From: Psychrobacter sp. BI730
Lineage (GTDB): Bacteria; Pseudomonadota; Gammaproteobacteria; Pseudomonadales; Moraxellaceae
DNA length: 64,000 bases
Assembly: GCF_013414195.1 (NCBI RefSeq)
Contig: NZ_JAATTV010000003.1
Location: 186,001-250,000 of the forward strand
Direction: 5' to 3'
Shown: piece by piece, positions 17,613 to 29,421 of the stretch
How the letters are laid out: each line of letters starts with the position of its first letter
Position numbering within the stretch: position 1 is the stretch's first letter
Notes under the pieces: generated by a model
Seen by the model: the letters and a program-made list of their open reading frames with translations, nothing else
What the model was told of the DNA's origin: nothing
Databases searched by the model: none
Made by a program: the position numbers and the translations under genes

Positions 17613-18113
17613 ATGTTATCAACCAAAAAGTGTCACTTTGTTATTCAGTCTGGCTTTACTTTGATAGAGTTGATGATAGTCGTTGCTATTATTAGCGTTT
17701 TAGCTGCCATTGCCATTCCTCAATATCAAATATACATTGCTAAAACACAAGCAAGTAGAGTTATCAGTGAGTTGGGGCAGTTGCGTCTTACTGTCGAGGA
17801 GTGTCTACAGACAGGCAGAGAGGTGATTGGGCTTGGTATTGGTGAGTGTGATCCTCGTGCATCAGCCTCCAATCTGATAATTGGTGGCTCGCAAGTGGGA
17901 GTTGTATTACCTAATGATATGGGCGTGGCTCAAATCAGCAATCCATTAATACTGACAAGCGTTATCACTGCAAGGGTCTCTGATCAAGTAAATCCTATCT
18001 TAATAGGTAAGAGGATAAAGTGGCTACGTACTAGCAAAGGCTCATGGAGTTGTAGTAGTAATATCGAACCGATATATTTACCCAATTCTTGTATCCATGA
18101 CGCTAGTTTGTAG
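17613..18113 (+). CDS. Second type IV pilin, PilA paralogue
   Basis: 166 residues from ATG 17613; TTG 17601 would add four residues. The prepilin site is VIQSG^[35 protein letters not shown] after a 14-residue leader. It shares with PilA the IAKxQxSR helix, four cysteines at similar places (EEC, GECD, GSWSCS, NSC) and the SKGSWSC end motif, so it is a divergent copy. It lies between the ligase gene and the glycan genes without an obvious sigma-54 promoter. It may be an alternative or minor fibre subunit, or a silent variant for pilin exchange. The function is inferred from the family only. Confidence 0.82.
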   Translation: MLSTKKCHFVIQSGFTLIELMIVVAIISVLAAIAIPQYQIYIAKTQASRVISELGQLRLTVEECLQTGREVIGLGIGECDPRASASNLIIGGSQVGVVLPNDMGVAQISNPLILTSVITARVSDQVNPILIGKRIKWLRTSKGSWSCSSNIEPIYLPNSCIHDASL

Positions 18114-18152
18114 CTGATAGTTATAAGTGTAATAGAGGTATAAATAGACGAT

Positions 18153-19421
18153 ATGCAGCAGCATCCGTGGCAATTTTTAGGTATACGCATCCTAGTAGGT
18201 TGGCTGCTTATTTGTTTATTACCAGCAGTAATACTATTTTGGGAATATATCCTAAATAGTAATATACTGGCAACTCAGGTTAATAGTGTTTTAGCAAGTA
18301 GCGTTGCCCTTCTACTAAGCTTAGTAGGATTGGATCGGTTCACTCAGTTTCCAGGGCAGAAGTCGATGGTAACTGTGCTACCTACGCTATTAGCGAGTGG
18401 TTTAATAGTAGGCTTAGTACTACTTATCTTTCGTGTACCATACTCTGTCTATTACTTGTCTCTAAGTGCAGCAATAGGATTAACTTTCTGTTTTTTGTCA
18501 CAAGTTTTTTTGCGTTCAGTGACTCAGGTCATCATAGGTTATGTACCTATAGGACGTTATCAAAATTTACTAGGTATCAGAGATGTTACTTGGATAGAGC
18601 TATCAAAAGACTTTCAAACAGTAAGTCATCAATATTTGCCTTTTCATGCTGTAGTCGCCGATCTTTCAGATATTGATTTGTGTTCAAGATGGGAGCAGCA
18701 ACTCGCAGAATCTGCGTTACAGGGTATACCAGTGTATAACATACTACAAGTAAGTGAATCTCTGACAGGTCGTTTACCCATCAAACACCTCTATGAGAAT
18801 AACCTAGGATCACTTCTACCATCACAGAGTTACTTATTGATAAAACGTATCGTAGATACAGTAGTTATAATAATAAGTTTACCTATAGTCATCCCTATAG
18901 CGCTACTTATCGGATTAGCTATAAAATGGGAAAGTCGCTGTAGCAATAGCACTATACTATTCAAGCAGAGCCGTATAGGTCAGGGTGGTAAACTGTTCAC
19001 CATGTATAAATTCCGCAGTATGCTACCTGATGCTGAGCAGAACGGCGCGCAAATGGCAACTCATGCTGATATGAGAGTGACAAAGTTTGGCTGTTTCATT
19101 AGACAAACCCGTCTTGATGAGCTGCCACAGTTTGTCAATGTGTTGAAAGGTGAGATGAGTTTGATCGGCCCAAGACCTGAGCAATTAGACTTTGTTAATC
19201 GGTTTAATGAAACCGTTCCTTTCTATCGTTATCGGCATATTGTCAAGCCCGGTATCTCAGGATGGGCACAAGTAATGCATGGTTATGCTAGTGACGAAGA
19301 TGAAACGAAAGTAAAACTGGAGCACGACTTCTTTTATATTAAGAACTTTTCCTTTACATTGGATTTGTTGATTGTAATTAAGACGATACAGACGATGATT
19401 ACTGGCTTTGGGGCAAGGTAA
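18153..19421 (+). CDS. Initiating phosphoglycosyl transferase (WcaJ/WbaP-type sugar transferase)
   Basis: 422 residues. The N-terminal half has about four membrane helices and a poorly conserved domain. The C-terminal 190 residues are a bacterial sugar transferase domain: a re-entrant helix starting KRIVDTVVIIIS, then FKQSRIGQGGKLFTMYKFRSM, RQTRLDELPQ, SLIGPRPEQ and KPGISGWAQ. Such enzymes move a sugar-1-phosphate from a UDP-sugar to undecaprenyl phosphate, the first step of lipid-linked glycan assembly. The gene follows the second pilin by 39 bases and begins the glycan part of the locus. The sugar cannot be read from sequence. Confidence 0.9.
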   Translation: MQQHPWQFLGIRILVGWLLICLLPAVILFWEYILNSNILATQVNSVLASSVALLLSLVGLDRFTQFPGQKSMVTVLPTLLASGLIVGLVLLIFRVPYSVYYLSLSAAIGLTFCFLSQVFLRSVTQVIIGYVPIGRYQNLLGIRDVTWIELSKDFQTVSHQYLPFHAVVADLSDIDLCSRWEQQLAESALQGIPVYNILQVSESLTGRLPIKHLYENNLGSLLPSQSYLLIKRIVDTVVIIISLPIVIPIALLIGLAIKWESRCSNSTILFKQSRIGQGGKLFTMYKFRSMLPDAEQNGAQMATHADMRVTKFGCFIRQTRLDELPQFVNVLKGEMSLIGPRPEQLDFVNRFNETVPFYRYRHIVKPGISGWAQVMHGYASDEDETKVKLEHDFFYIKNFSFTLDLLIVIKTIQTMITGFGAR

Positions 19422-19455
19422 CGGGAAATGATTTTAAATTATAAAGGTAATTAGC

Positions 19456-21228
19456 TTGTATAACCTATATCTGAAATTCCATCAAACATTGACTAAAAAA
19501 GATAAAGTGTTAATTTTATTTATGATGCTGCTCATATTTGTGAGTAGCTGCCTAGAGGTGTTAGGTATAGGTATCATTTTACCTTATCTTGCTATCCTAT
19601 TAGATCCTCAAAAGGTTTTAACCTTACCCTTTATGAGCGATATATATAGCACTCTTGAAGACGGAGGGCTTGTTGATGGTATTACACATTTTCTTATATT
19701 TTCTACCTTTCTTGTTATTGCATTTTACTGGCTGAAGAATGTTTTTTTTATTTTTAGCTTACGTTATCAAGTGAAATTTAATTATACTCTTTACACACGT
19801 ATGTCATCTGACCTACTACATTACTATCTAAATGAAAGCTATTTACAGCATATCAATCGTAATACAAGCGACGTTATAAGAAATGTTAATCAACAGACAC
19901 TAGATCTCATACAAGGCTTTTTGTTTCCGATACTTATCTTAGCCACAGAAATATTAATTGTTCTATTGTTATTAACTTTTTTAATTTCACTAAACCCTAT
20001 AGCTAGTTTGTATGTATTTATATTAATTGGTTTATGTGTAACTGGTATATTCTACTATTCGAGGAAAAAGCTTCAGCAATCAGGGGAAGTTGTTGCTAGT
20101 AATCGGTCTATGTCAAATAAAGCAGTTCTCCAAAGCTTGGGTAGTTTCAAGACAACAAAGATGCTAGGGAAAGAGGATTTCTTTGTCAATAGTTTTAACA
20201 ATGCTATACAAAAGATGTCGACTGCCAATCAATATCTTGAATTAACACAGAGCTTACCACGATTTTTTTTAGAAACTTCGATTGTTACCGTCATGATGAG
20301 TCTTGCCATGATACTACTATATCAAGGACAGCCTGCAGATGAGTTAATACTTGTGTTATCTGTATTCGGTTTAGCAGGTATCAGGTTACTTCCATCTATG
20401 AATCGTATTTTAAGTTCTCTTAATTCTATTAAATACATGCAAGGTGTATTGAAAGATGTTATGGACGATATTGTATCTGCTACTAATATGAATAACACTA
20501 TTCAAATTAACGAAAATCCTCGAACAAACGAATTTGTTTTTGAAAGTCTTACTTTAGAAAATATTAATTTCAACTATGTTCCTAATACACCCGTACTTAA
20601 AAACATTTCATTAACGATTGAGCGAAATAAAAGTATTGGCTTTGTGGGTCATTCTGGATCGGGTAAAAGTACACTAATTGATATTATGTTAGGTCTATTA
20701 TCACAAGATACTGGCAACATTGTTATTAATAGTAGGGATATTGATGAGGTATTGTCAGAGTGGCAGAGAAGTGTAGGATACATACCGCAAGATATTTATC
20801 TTATTGATGATACGATCAAAGCTAATATTGCATTTGGTGTAAAGGAAGATTATATCGATTATAACCAAGTTATGACAGTGTTAGAAATCTCTCAACTTGA
20901 TGAGCTGATTTGTTCACTACCTAATGGTATAGATACAGTCATTGGAGAGCGAGGGGTCAAGTTGTCTGGTGGACAGCGACAAAGAATAGGTATAGCTCGA
21001 GCGTTATACCATAACCCTCAAATACTGGTTATGGATGAAGCAACTGCAGCCCTAGATAATGCAACAGAAAAAGCGTTTATGAGTGCGATTAACAATTTGA
21101 AAGGTAAAAAAACACTAATCATGATTGCTCATCGTTTAAGTACAGTAAAGGATTGCGATGTGGTTTACAAGGTAGAAAAACGAGGTATGATAAGAAAAAT
21201 TAACAAAAAATTTGAAATTAACCTTTAG
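19456..21228 (+). CDS. PglK-type ABC glycan flippase
   Basis: 590 residues, a half-transporter with an N-terminal transmembrane domain and a C-terminal ATPase domain. Walker A is GHSGSGKST at residues 398-406, the signature LSGGQRQR begins at residue 503, and Walker B is LVMDEATAALD. The opening LTKKDKVLILFM...CLEVLGIGIILPYLAIL is the style of PglK, which flips undecaprenyl-linked oligosaccharide for protein glycosylation. TTG 19456 is the likely start, with AAAGG upstream. Placed between a phosphoglycosyl transferase and glycosyltransferases, it probably moves the finished glycolipid to the periplasm. A lipid A or peptide exporter is less likely. Confidence 0.82.
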   Translation: MYNLYLKFHQTLTKKDKVLILFMMLLIFVSSCLEVLGIGIILPYLAILLDPQKVLTLPFMSDIYSTLEDGGLVDGITHFLIFSTFLVIAFYWLKNVFFIFSLRYQVKFNYTLYTRMSSDLLHYYLNESYLQHINRNTSDVIRNVNQQTLDLIQGFLFPILILATEILIVLLLLTFLISLNPIASLYVFILIGLCVTGIFYYSRKKLQQSGEVVASNRSMSNKAVLQSLGSFKTTKMLGKEDFFVNSFNNAIQKMSTANQYLELTQSLPRFFLETSIVTVMMSLAMILLYQGQPADELILVLSVFGLAGIRLLPSMNRILSSLNSIKYMQGVLKDVMDDIVSATNMNNTIQINENPRTNEFVFESLTLENINFNYVPNTPVLKNISLTIERNKSIGFVGHSGSGKSTLIDIMLGLLSQDTGNIVINSRDIDEVLSEWQRSVGYIPQDIYLIDDTIKANIAFGVKEDYIDYNQVMTVLEISQLDELICSLPNGIDTVIGERGVKLSGGQRQRIGIARALYHNPQILVMDEATAALDNATEKAFMSAINNLKGKKTLIMIAHRLSTVKDCDVVYKVEKRGMIRKINKKFEINL

Positions 21229-21258
21229 AAGAAATTACTTATTAAGCTTAGGACTAAG

Positions 21259-23386
<2,128 letters not shown>

Positions 23387-23391
23387 TATCA

Positions 23392-24333
23392 ATGAAATCA
23401 AATACTAAAACATGTGCAGTGGTCGTTACCTTTAATAGGAAAGAGCTACTACTTAGAACCTTAAATGGCCTTTACGAGCAAACCTTATCTGTACATACAG
23501 TAATTATTATAGATAATGCTAGTACTGATGGCACGACTGAGCTGCTAAAGCATTCAGGGTATTTGGATAAACCTAATCTACTTTATCGTAAACTTGCTAC
23601 CAATACCGGTGGAGCAGGTGGGTTTTATGAAGGTATCAAAACCGCTCATCAGTCTGGAGTAGATTGGATATGGTTAATGGACGACGATGGTTATCCTCCA
23701 GCATCTTGCCTCGAAGCACTTTTGAGATATAAAGATCAGTTTGATTTTTATGGGCCATTAGTATTGAGTGATCAAGATAAAATGTCATTGTCATTTCCAA
23801 TTACCCTTCCTACTACAAAAAAGATAGTTCGTAACAAAAATCAACTAGAAGCTATTATACTAAATAAAAATTTACTATTAGATGTGCTGATTCCTTTTAA
23901 TGGCGTATTATTACGAGCCTCATTAGCTTCCATTATAGGCTATCCTCTAGCTAAGTTTTTTATCTGGGGTGATGATATTGAATATACTAAACGAGCCAAA
24001 CAAGCAGGCGCACGCATAGCAACGATTACTGATATAGAGTTCTACCATCCAACAGCAGCTAATCTGGGAACCTCTATGTTTTTTGGTAAAATGCAATTTA
24101 ATGATACGGATTCAAAAATTAAACTGTACTGCTTATGTCGGAACAACACGGCTAATCTAAAAAAGTATCATGGAAAATTACACGCCTTTCTATTTGGTAT
24201 AAAAACTATATGGTTTTATAGCTTCACTCGTCCTTCGCTGAAAAAACTGAAGTTCTCTCTGTACGGCTTGTCCGCAGGTTGGTTTAATGATTTTTCTAAA
24301 CATCACCAGTTTATAAATAAGAACTTTGAGTAA
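23392..24333 (+). CDS. GT2 glycosyltransferase, galactofuranosyltransferase-like (copy 2)
   Basis: 313 residues from ATG 23392, chosen by alignment with copy 1 (MKSNTKTCAVVVTFNRKELL against MKKNCICAVVVTFNRKVLL); TTG 23383 is possible and overlaps the glf stop. It has IDNASTDGTTELL, NTGGAGGFYEGI, WLMDDDG with D97-D99 and FIWGDDIEYTKRA. The C-terminal TIWFYSFTRPSLKKLKFSLYGL is nearly the same as in copy 1, so the two are paralogues flanking glf. They could add Galf in two different linkages. Confidence 0.82.
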   Translation: MKSNTKTCAVVVTFNRKELLLRTLNGLYEQTLSVHTVIIIDNASTDGTTELLKHSGYLDKPNLLYRKLATNTGGAGGFYEGIKTAHQSGVDWIWLMDDDGYPPASCLEALLRYKDQFDFYGPLVLSDQDKMSLSFPITLPTTKKIVRNKNQLEAIILNKNLLLDVLIPFNGVLLRASLASIIGYPLAKFFIWGDDIEYTKRAKQAGARIATITDIEFYHPTAANLGTSMFFGKMQFNDTDSKIKLYCLCRNNTANLKKYHGKLHAFLFGIKTIWFYSFTRPSLKKLKFSLYGLSAGWFNDFSKHHQFINKNFE

Positions 24334-24339
24334 AGAAAA

Positions 24340-25233
24340 ATGACCCAAAAAAATCTAGCAATAGTCGTGGTGACCTATAATCGTCTGCAGCTATTAGAGC
24401 AATGCTTGCAAAAGCTAGAAAAACAGACATACCCGATTGATAACTTGATTGTCGTCAATAATGCTTCGACAGATAGAATAACAGCAGGTTTTTTAGATAG
24501 CTATACAGGAAGTTTACCGCTTACAGTCATTCATAATAAGGTAAATACTGGGGGAGCAGGTGGGTTTTATACAGGTATTAAACATGCTTACCAGTTAGGC
24601 TATGAGTGGGTGTTCGTTATGGATGATGATGTATTTGCTGATTCTCGCTGTGTGGAGCAGCTGATGGCAGTGGCTCATCCTTGTATGATTGCAGTACGAG
24701 AGTATAAAGATGGGCAGTTGGTCGAAAGAGCAGCCATAGAGTACAACCTATCTAACCCTTTTTATTTAAATCCTAAAAGACAGGCAGTATGTGATAAGTA
24801 TAAAAATAGAAGTAATATGCCAGCGACTATAGAGGTGGAAAACGTGGCCTTTGAGGGCTTTATGATTAAACGTGAAGTCATTGATATCATAGGATATCCT
24901 GAAGCCAAGTATTTTATATTTTATGATGATGTGGATTATGCGCTACGAGCGAGAAAAGCAGGCTTCTCTATTAAAGCGGTTAGAGATGCAAAGCTAATTA
25001 GGCAACTTCCTTTTGATCAGCAGGGTGCCATAAATTCGTGGAAAGCATTCTATATGTTTCGCAATCTTTTTTATATTCACTTCAAGTTCGGTAAAAATAT
25101 TTTTGTTAGAAACAAACCTTATTTATTAGCGATAGGCTCGATGATAGTCTATGGTATCAGGCTAAGAAACTGGAAAGTCGTAAAAGAAATTATGAGAGCT
25201 TTAAAATGTGCTGCACATCTTACCGAAAAATAG
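24340..25233 (+). CDS. GT2 glycosyltransferase (third)
   Basis: 297 residues. It opens with LAIVVVTYNRLQLLEQCLQKL, has VVNNASTD, NTGGAGGFYTGIKHAYQLG and WVFVMDDDV with D95-D97, and FIFYDDVDYALRARKAG as the likely acceptor/catalytic region. It belongs to the same broad subfamily as the two enzymes before it but is more distant, and has its own C terminus. It is the last gene of the island and is followed by a strong terminator. The donor sugar is unknown; Galf or rhamnose are the common options. Confidence 0.82.
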   Translation: MTQKNLAIVVVTYNRLQLLEQCLQKLEKQTYPIDNLIVVNNASTDRITAGFLDSYTGSLPLTVIHNKVNTGGAGGFYTGIKHAYQLGYEWVFVMDDDVFADSRCVEQLMAVAHPCMIAVREYKDGQLVERAAIEYNLSNPFYLNPKRQAVCDKYKNRSNMPATIEVENVAFEGFMIKREVIDIIGYPEAKYFIFYDDVDYALRARKAGFSIKAVRDAKLIRQLPFDQQGAINSWKAFYMFRNLFYIHFKFGKNIFVRNKPYLLAIGSMIVYGIRLRNWKVVKEIMRALKCAAHLTEK

Positions 25234-25261
25234 GTATTAGCAAGTTTGTCAGTTCTATATG

Positions 25262-25302
25262 AAAAACCACCTAACAGCCTATCGCCATTAGGTGGTTTTT
25301 TA
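25262..25302. terminator. Bidirectional terminator closing the glycan island
   Basis: A perfect 13-base-pair stem (25262-25274 with 25288-25300) with A and T runs on both sides. It serves both the glycosyltransferase gene and the convergent fdxA. Confidence 0.9.
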
Positions 25303-25335
25303 TTGGCTCAATATATAAATACTTTAGGAAGGTGA

Positions 25336-25659
25336 TTACCTCTCTAAATACTGAATCTTACCTTCCACACCATCCCACTTTTCAGCTTCTGGCATTTGCC
25401 CTTTCATCTCAGTGATGTTTGGCCATTTTTGTGCCAGTTCTTCATTGAGCTGCGTAAACATCTCTTGATCTTTCGGTACTTCATCTTCTGAGAAGATAGC
25501 ATTGGCCGGACATTCAGGCTCGCATAGTGCGCAGTCGATGCACTCATCAGGATCGATGACAAGGAAGTTTGGGCCTTCATAAAAGCAGTCCACAGGACAG
25601 ACTTCTACACAGTCGGTGTATTTGCAAAGAATGCAGTTATCTGTAACGACAAAGGTCAT
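25336..25659 (-). CDS. fdxA: 7Fe ferredoxin (3Fe-4S/4Fe-4S)
   Basis: 107 residues, a cytoplasmic electron carrier of the FdxA type. Cysteines C9, C12, C17, C21, C25 and the second set C40, C43, C46, C50 follow the arrangement of 3Fe-4S plus 4Fe-4S ferredoxins, and the tail of about 50 residues after the clusters is typical of this family. It lies downstream of mutS on the same strand, as in many gammaproteobacteria. Confidence 0.93.
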   Translation of the reverse strand: MTFVVTDNCILCKYTDCVEVCPVDCFYEGPNFLVIDPDECIDCALCEPECPANAIFSEDEVPKDQEMFTQLNEELAQKWPNITEMKGQMPEAEKWDGVEGKIQYLER

Positions 25660-25823
25660 AGTGAGGTCTACCTGTTATTGGATTGGCTGATATAGTCAAT
25701 CTCTTTCAAAAGAACTACTGTGTCAACCTTGCTTGAGGTATTATTTATACCTCTGCGCTTAGCTGCATTGTACTTCTTTTAAATTAAATCAACTATAAGG
25801 GCTACATAGAATAGTTGGAAAAT

Positions 25824-25854
25824 AAAGCGTATTTTAGCGCCTTTACTACGCTTT
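25824..25854 (-). terminator. Weak hairpin after mutS
   Basis: A seven-base stem (AAAGCGT with ACGCTTT) and a 17-base loop, followed on the minus strand by ATTTT. Possible terminator between mutS and fdxA. Confidence 0.4.
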
Positions 25855-25865
25855 GACAATTCCCT

Positions 25866-28800
25866 TTAATGACTAATGATTTTCTTTAAGTGATAAAGTA
25901 AATCATGCGCTTGCTTAGGTGTCAGACTATCAGGATCAATCATGCTTAACTTGTCTTGTAAGCTAAACAACTGATTTTGTTTTGGATTGTTCAATGTATC
26001 TGCCGCTTGAGCGGTATGAGTTATTTCTTGATTGAGAGTAGCATCATTATAACTCTCTTTCCGTTTATCCTTTACTGACTTAGCTAATTCATTTTTATCA
26101 TCAATAGTTTTTGCTTTATCTACGGTTAAATGGTCTAACTGTAAGTTGTCTGCTAAATAGCGCTTAGCATCCTCTAGCACTTGAGTGGGGATACCAGCCA
26201 TTTTTGCGACATATAATCCAAAGCTAGAGCTTGCTGCGCCTTCCTTAATCTGATGCAGTAGTAACAACTGACCATCGATCTCACTGGCGGCGACATGGAC
26301 GTTACGAATACCTTTATTTTGCGCAGCCAATTGGGTCAGCTCAAAATAGTGAGTGGCAAATAATGTCAGGCAGCCAATCTCGACTAGGCGATTGACACAG
26401 GCATGGGCAATGGCAAGGCCATCGGTGGTAGCAGTACCGCGACCGACTTCGTCCATTAATACCAGTGATTTATTCGTTGCTTGATTTAAGATATTGGCCG
26501 TCTCAATCATTTCCACCATAAAGGTCGATTTGCCACCAGCCAAGTCATCAGCTGAACCAATACGAGTAAAAATGCGATCGATATCACCAATATGAGCACT
26601 AGCTGCTGGTACAAAGCTACCGCAATGCGCGAGCAGTACAATTAGGGCGGTCTGGCGCATATAGGTAGATTTACCACCCATATTAGGGCCAGTAATCAGA
26701 AGTAATCTTTCAGGGTGTCCTTCATCAGCATTGGCGCTACCTAATGCGCAGTCATTGGCGACAAAATGGTTTGTAGTTAATGAATTACTATTCCTATTGT
26801 TCGCGTTGGTTTGATTTAATGCTGCTTCAACCACAACGTGACGACCTTGACGAATATCAATGTTGGTTTGATTTTTGGTCACCGATTCGCTTTGGTCTTT
26901 TGTATGTAGACCCATAACTGGGCGCTGCCAGTTATACGTCATGGCAAGATGAGCCCAATTGCTTAGCACATCTAGTTGGGCGATAGCCGCGCTAAGCTGT
27001 TGTAGTTCAGCTAAATGTTGGTTTAATTGAGTGAGCAGCTCTTGATACAGCTGCTTTTCACGAGCCAACGCTAAGGACTGGGCACTTAGATATTCTGTCT
27101 CGACTTCCTTTAGCTCATTAGTGATAAAGCGCTCACTGCTTTTAAGCGTTTGCCGACGGATAAAGTGGGCAGGGGCATTCTTCGCCTGCATTTTGGGCAG
27201 TTCGAAATAGAAGCCGCTAACTTTATTAAAGCCGACTTTTAGACTGGGCAGTTGGCTGTCCTGACTTGCGCGCTCTACCATCTCGTCTAGCGTCGATTGA
27301 ATATTGTCATGCAAGTGGGTAAGACGATCAAACTCTTCATCAAAGCCCGCTGCTAGCATACCACCGTCACGAATATGGGCGGGCGGTTCAATGACAATAG
27401 CGCGCTCAATTAATTCGGCGACGGATTGAACAGCAGGTAGTTGATCTGGCAATTGCTGCATCAGCATTGGTAGCAGGCCAGCGTCTTCATGACTGATACC
27501 TGATGCTATTAATAAGGTAGTAAGCTGGGCGCTACTAGCGATACCATCGGCGAGCTTGCGTAAGTCACGAGGTTTGGCACTCATTAGCCCGATTCGACTA
27601 CTGATTCGTTCAATATCGCCAATAGTATTCAGCGTTTCTCGTAAGTTTGTCACCAGTGAGCTATCTTTCAAATCCTGTTTTGACTCAATTGAGTCACTCT
27701 CTGGGCTTAGCAAACAAGTTATCGCATCTAGACGCATATTGATACGTGAATGCTGACGCAGTGGACGCTTCATTTGCTGCACGAGTAGGCGCTTTCCCAT
27801 CGGGGTCTGACAATGATTCAGCACAGATATCAAAGAAGTGCCGTTGCTACTAACAGGGGTAAATAGCTCGAGATTTTGCTGGCTATTGGCATCGATAATC
27901 AAATAGTCATCACTATACTCGACGATGAGTTGGTTCACTTGTGGCACGTGGCGTTGCTGAGTTTGACGCGCATAGTGGATAAGCGCAGCACAACTGGTTT
28001 GCGCAAGTGGAGCCTCAGCAATACCTAATCCGTCCAGACGCTGGACTTCGAACTGCTGACAAAGCGTGTCACTGGCATGCTCACGATGAAAGTCATTGGC
28101 AGCGACTTCTATAATAGGGCAGTCCAGATTTTGTCGTAACCACAGTAGCCACCCTGAATCAGTGCCATCAATACTGCCGCCAACGCTACCAATAAGCGCT
28201 TCGCTAATGATGCATTCACTAGGCGCAAAACGCGCCAATACAGTAAGCATTTGAGTTTGCAGACCATCTATATCGTTTTTATCTGCTACCAATGTCTGGG
28301 TAGTCAGTGTACCCGCGGCCAAATCCATCTGGCTAACGGCTGCTTGTAACGTCTGGCTATTGTCTTGCGTTTTCACAGTCGCAATATCGATGGCAACCAC
28401 AGTCGGCGTATGATTAGGTGCAATCAATGCATCATCAGTAATAGTACCTGCCGTAAGCGTCTTAACCACTTCACGGCGCATGATGCTACCAGCAGCAGAT
28501 TTACTTTTGTCTTTCTTTTGCTTGTCGCCCATTACAGGGTCATCGGGCTTATTATCAGTGTTACCAGTTGTTGATTCGTCAATTTGTTCGCATACGACTA
28601 CTGTCTGACCAGCAGCGATCAAGCGTGCCATATAGCTATCGGCTGCATGGAATGGCACACCCGCCATGGCTATCGTGTTGCCTGCTTTATCCGTACCACG
28701 GCGCGTCAATGTAATATCTAATATCTGCGCTGCTCGCTTGGCATCGTCAAAGAACAGCTCATAGAAGTCACCCATCCGGTACAAGAGCAATGCTTGTGGA

Positions 28801-28967
28801 TAGTTGGCTTTCATGGTTAGATATTGCACCATCATCGGTGTATGGTCTGCTAGGTTGTAGACGGCATCGCCTATACTTAAGCAGTCAGAGCTCTCTTGTT
28901 TTGAAAAGGGTTTTTCCGATGAATTAGAATTTGACGACTGATTTTGTCCAGATGGTTTTACGGTCAT
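25866..28967 (-). CDS. mutS: DNA mismatch repair protein MutS
   Basis: 1033 residues. It recognises mismatches and recruits MutL. The mismatch-reading motif is F68-Y-E70 in GDFYELF; the ATPase has Walker [11 protein letters not shown] (G760-T768), Walker [17 protein letters not shown] and the [10 protein letters not shown] region. It is about 180 residues longer than E. coli MutS because of low-complexity insertions: a Ser/Asn-rich N terminus (residues 1-30), about 30 residues after CEQIDE, an Asn-rich stretch before the Walker A and a long C-terminal linker. All catalytic motifs are intact, so the protein should be active. Confidence 0.96.
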   Translation of the reverse strand: MTVKPSGQNQSSNSNSSEKPFSKQESSDCLSIGDAVYNLADHTPMMVQYLTMKANYPQALLLYRMGDFYELFFDDAKRAAQILDITLTRRGTDKAGNTIAMAGVPFHAADSYMARLIAAGQTVVVCEQIDESTTGNTDNKPDDPVMGDKQKKDKSKSAAGSIMRREVVKTLTAGTITDDALIAPNHTPTVVAIDIATVKTQDNSQTLQAAVSQMDLAAGTLTTQTLVADKNDIDGLQTQMLTVLARFAPSECIISEALIGSVGGSIDGTDSGWLLWLRQNLDCPIIEVAANDFHREHASDTLCQQFEVQRLDGLGIAEAPLAQTSCAALIHYARQTQQRHVPQVNQLIVEYSDDYLIIDANSQQNLELFTPVSSNGTSLISVLNHCQTPMGKRLLVQQMKRPLRQHSRINMRLDAITCLLSPESDSIESKQDLKDSSLVTNLRETLNTIGDIERISSRIGLMSAKPRDLRKLADGIASSAQLTTLLIASGISHEDAGLLPMLMQQLPDQLPAVQSVAELIERAIVIEPPAHIRDGGMLAAGFDEEFDRLTHLHDNIQSTLDEMVERASQDSQLPSLKVGFNKVSGFYFELPKMQAKNAPAHFIRRQTLKSSERFITNELKEVETEYLSAQSLALAREKQLYQELLTQLNQHLAELQQLSAAIAQLDVLSNWAHLAMTYNWQRPVMGLHTKDQSESVTKNQTNIDIRQGRHVVVEAALNQTNANNRNSNSLTTNHFVANDCALGSANADEGHPERLLLITGPNMGGKSTYMRQTALIVLLAHCGSFVPAASAHIGDIDRIFTRIGSADDLAGGKSTFMVEMIETANILNQATNKSLVLMDEVGRGTATTDGLAIAHACVNRLVEIGCLTLFATHYFELTQLAAQNKGIRNVHVAASEIDGQLLLLHQIKEGAASSSFGLYVAKMAGIPTQVLEDAKRYLADNLQLDHLTVDKAKTIDDKNELAKSVKDKRKESYNDATLNQEITHTAQAADTLNNPKQNQLFSLQDKLSMIDPDSLTPKQAHDLLYHLKKIISH

Positions 28968-29421
28968 GCAGAGTCTCTTATAGTGCTTTAATGAGTGGTA
29001 ATGAGTATTTTATGATAGGGGTGCTAAAGGGTTATTTGTCTTATATATGGGTTTGATAGATAGCTTTGGCTTTATCAATATGCCAGTTACTTATAGATAA
29101 ATGGCTCCACGACAAATTTTGAGCCAAGATGCAGTAGTAGCAAGCGTATAAAAATCAAAATGTGAAAAATAATAAAGTCGCTGAAAAAGCTAAGAAATTT
29201 AAGAAGGTATTCGCTATTTTAACACGTCCTACTAGGTTTTTACTGTGGCAAATATCTACTCGCTGCCCTTGTATCCATCAGCGTCATAACCATATATAAT
29301 GACGGCACACTTAATTGGGCGATACTAAATTAGGTAGTACTTAGTCGGGTGATGACAAGGCAGAGAGCTAAGCTTTGGCTAATGCGCACTAATTATCGAA
29401 TATTCCATAGGTCAAAAAATT
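28968..29421. other. Divergent intergenic region mutS-secA
   Basis: About 450 bases with no credible gene. A perfect TATAAT at 29295-29300 may be the -10 of a secA promoter, but the best upstream -35 (TTGTAT at 29269) is 20 bases away, so the call is weak. No SecM-like ORF lies upstream of secA. Confidence 0.35.

Noticed and set aside
17510..17695. 61-codon ORF ahead of the second pilin
   Set aside because: It overlaps the pilin in another frame and has no domain.
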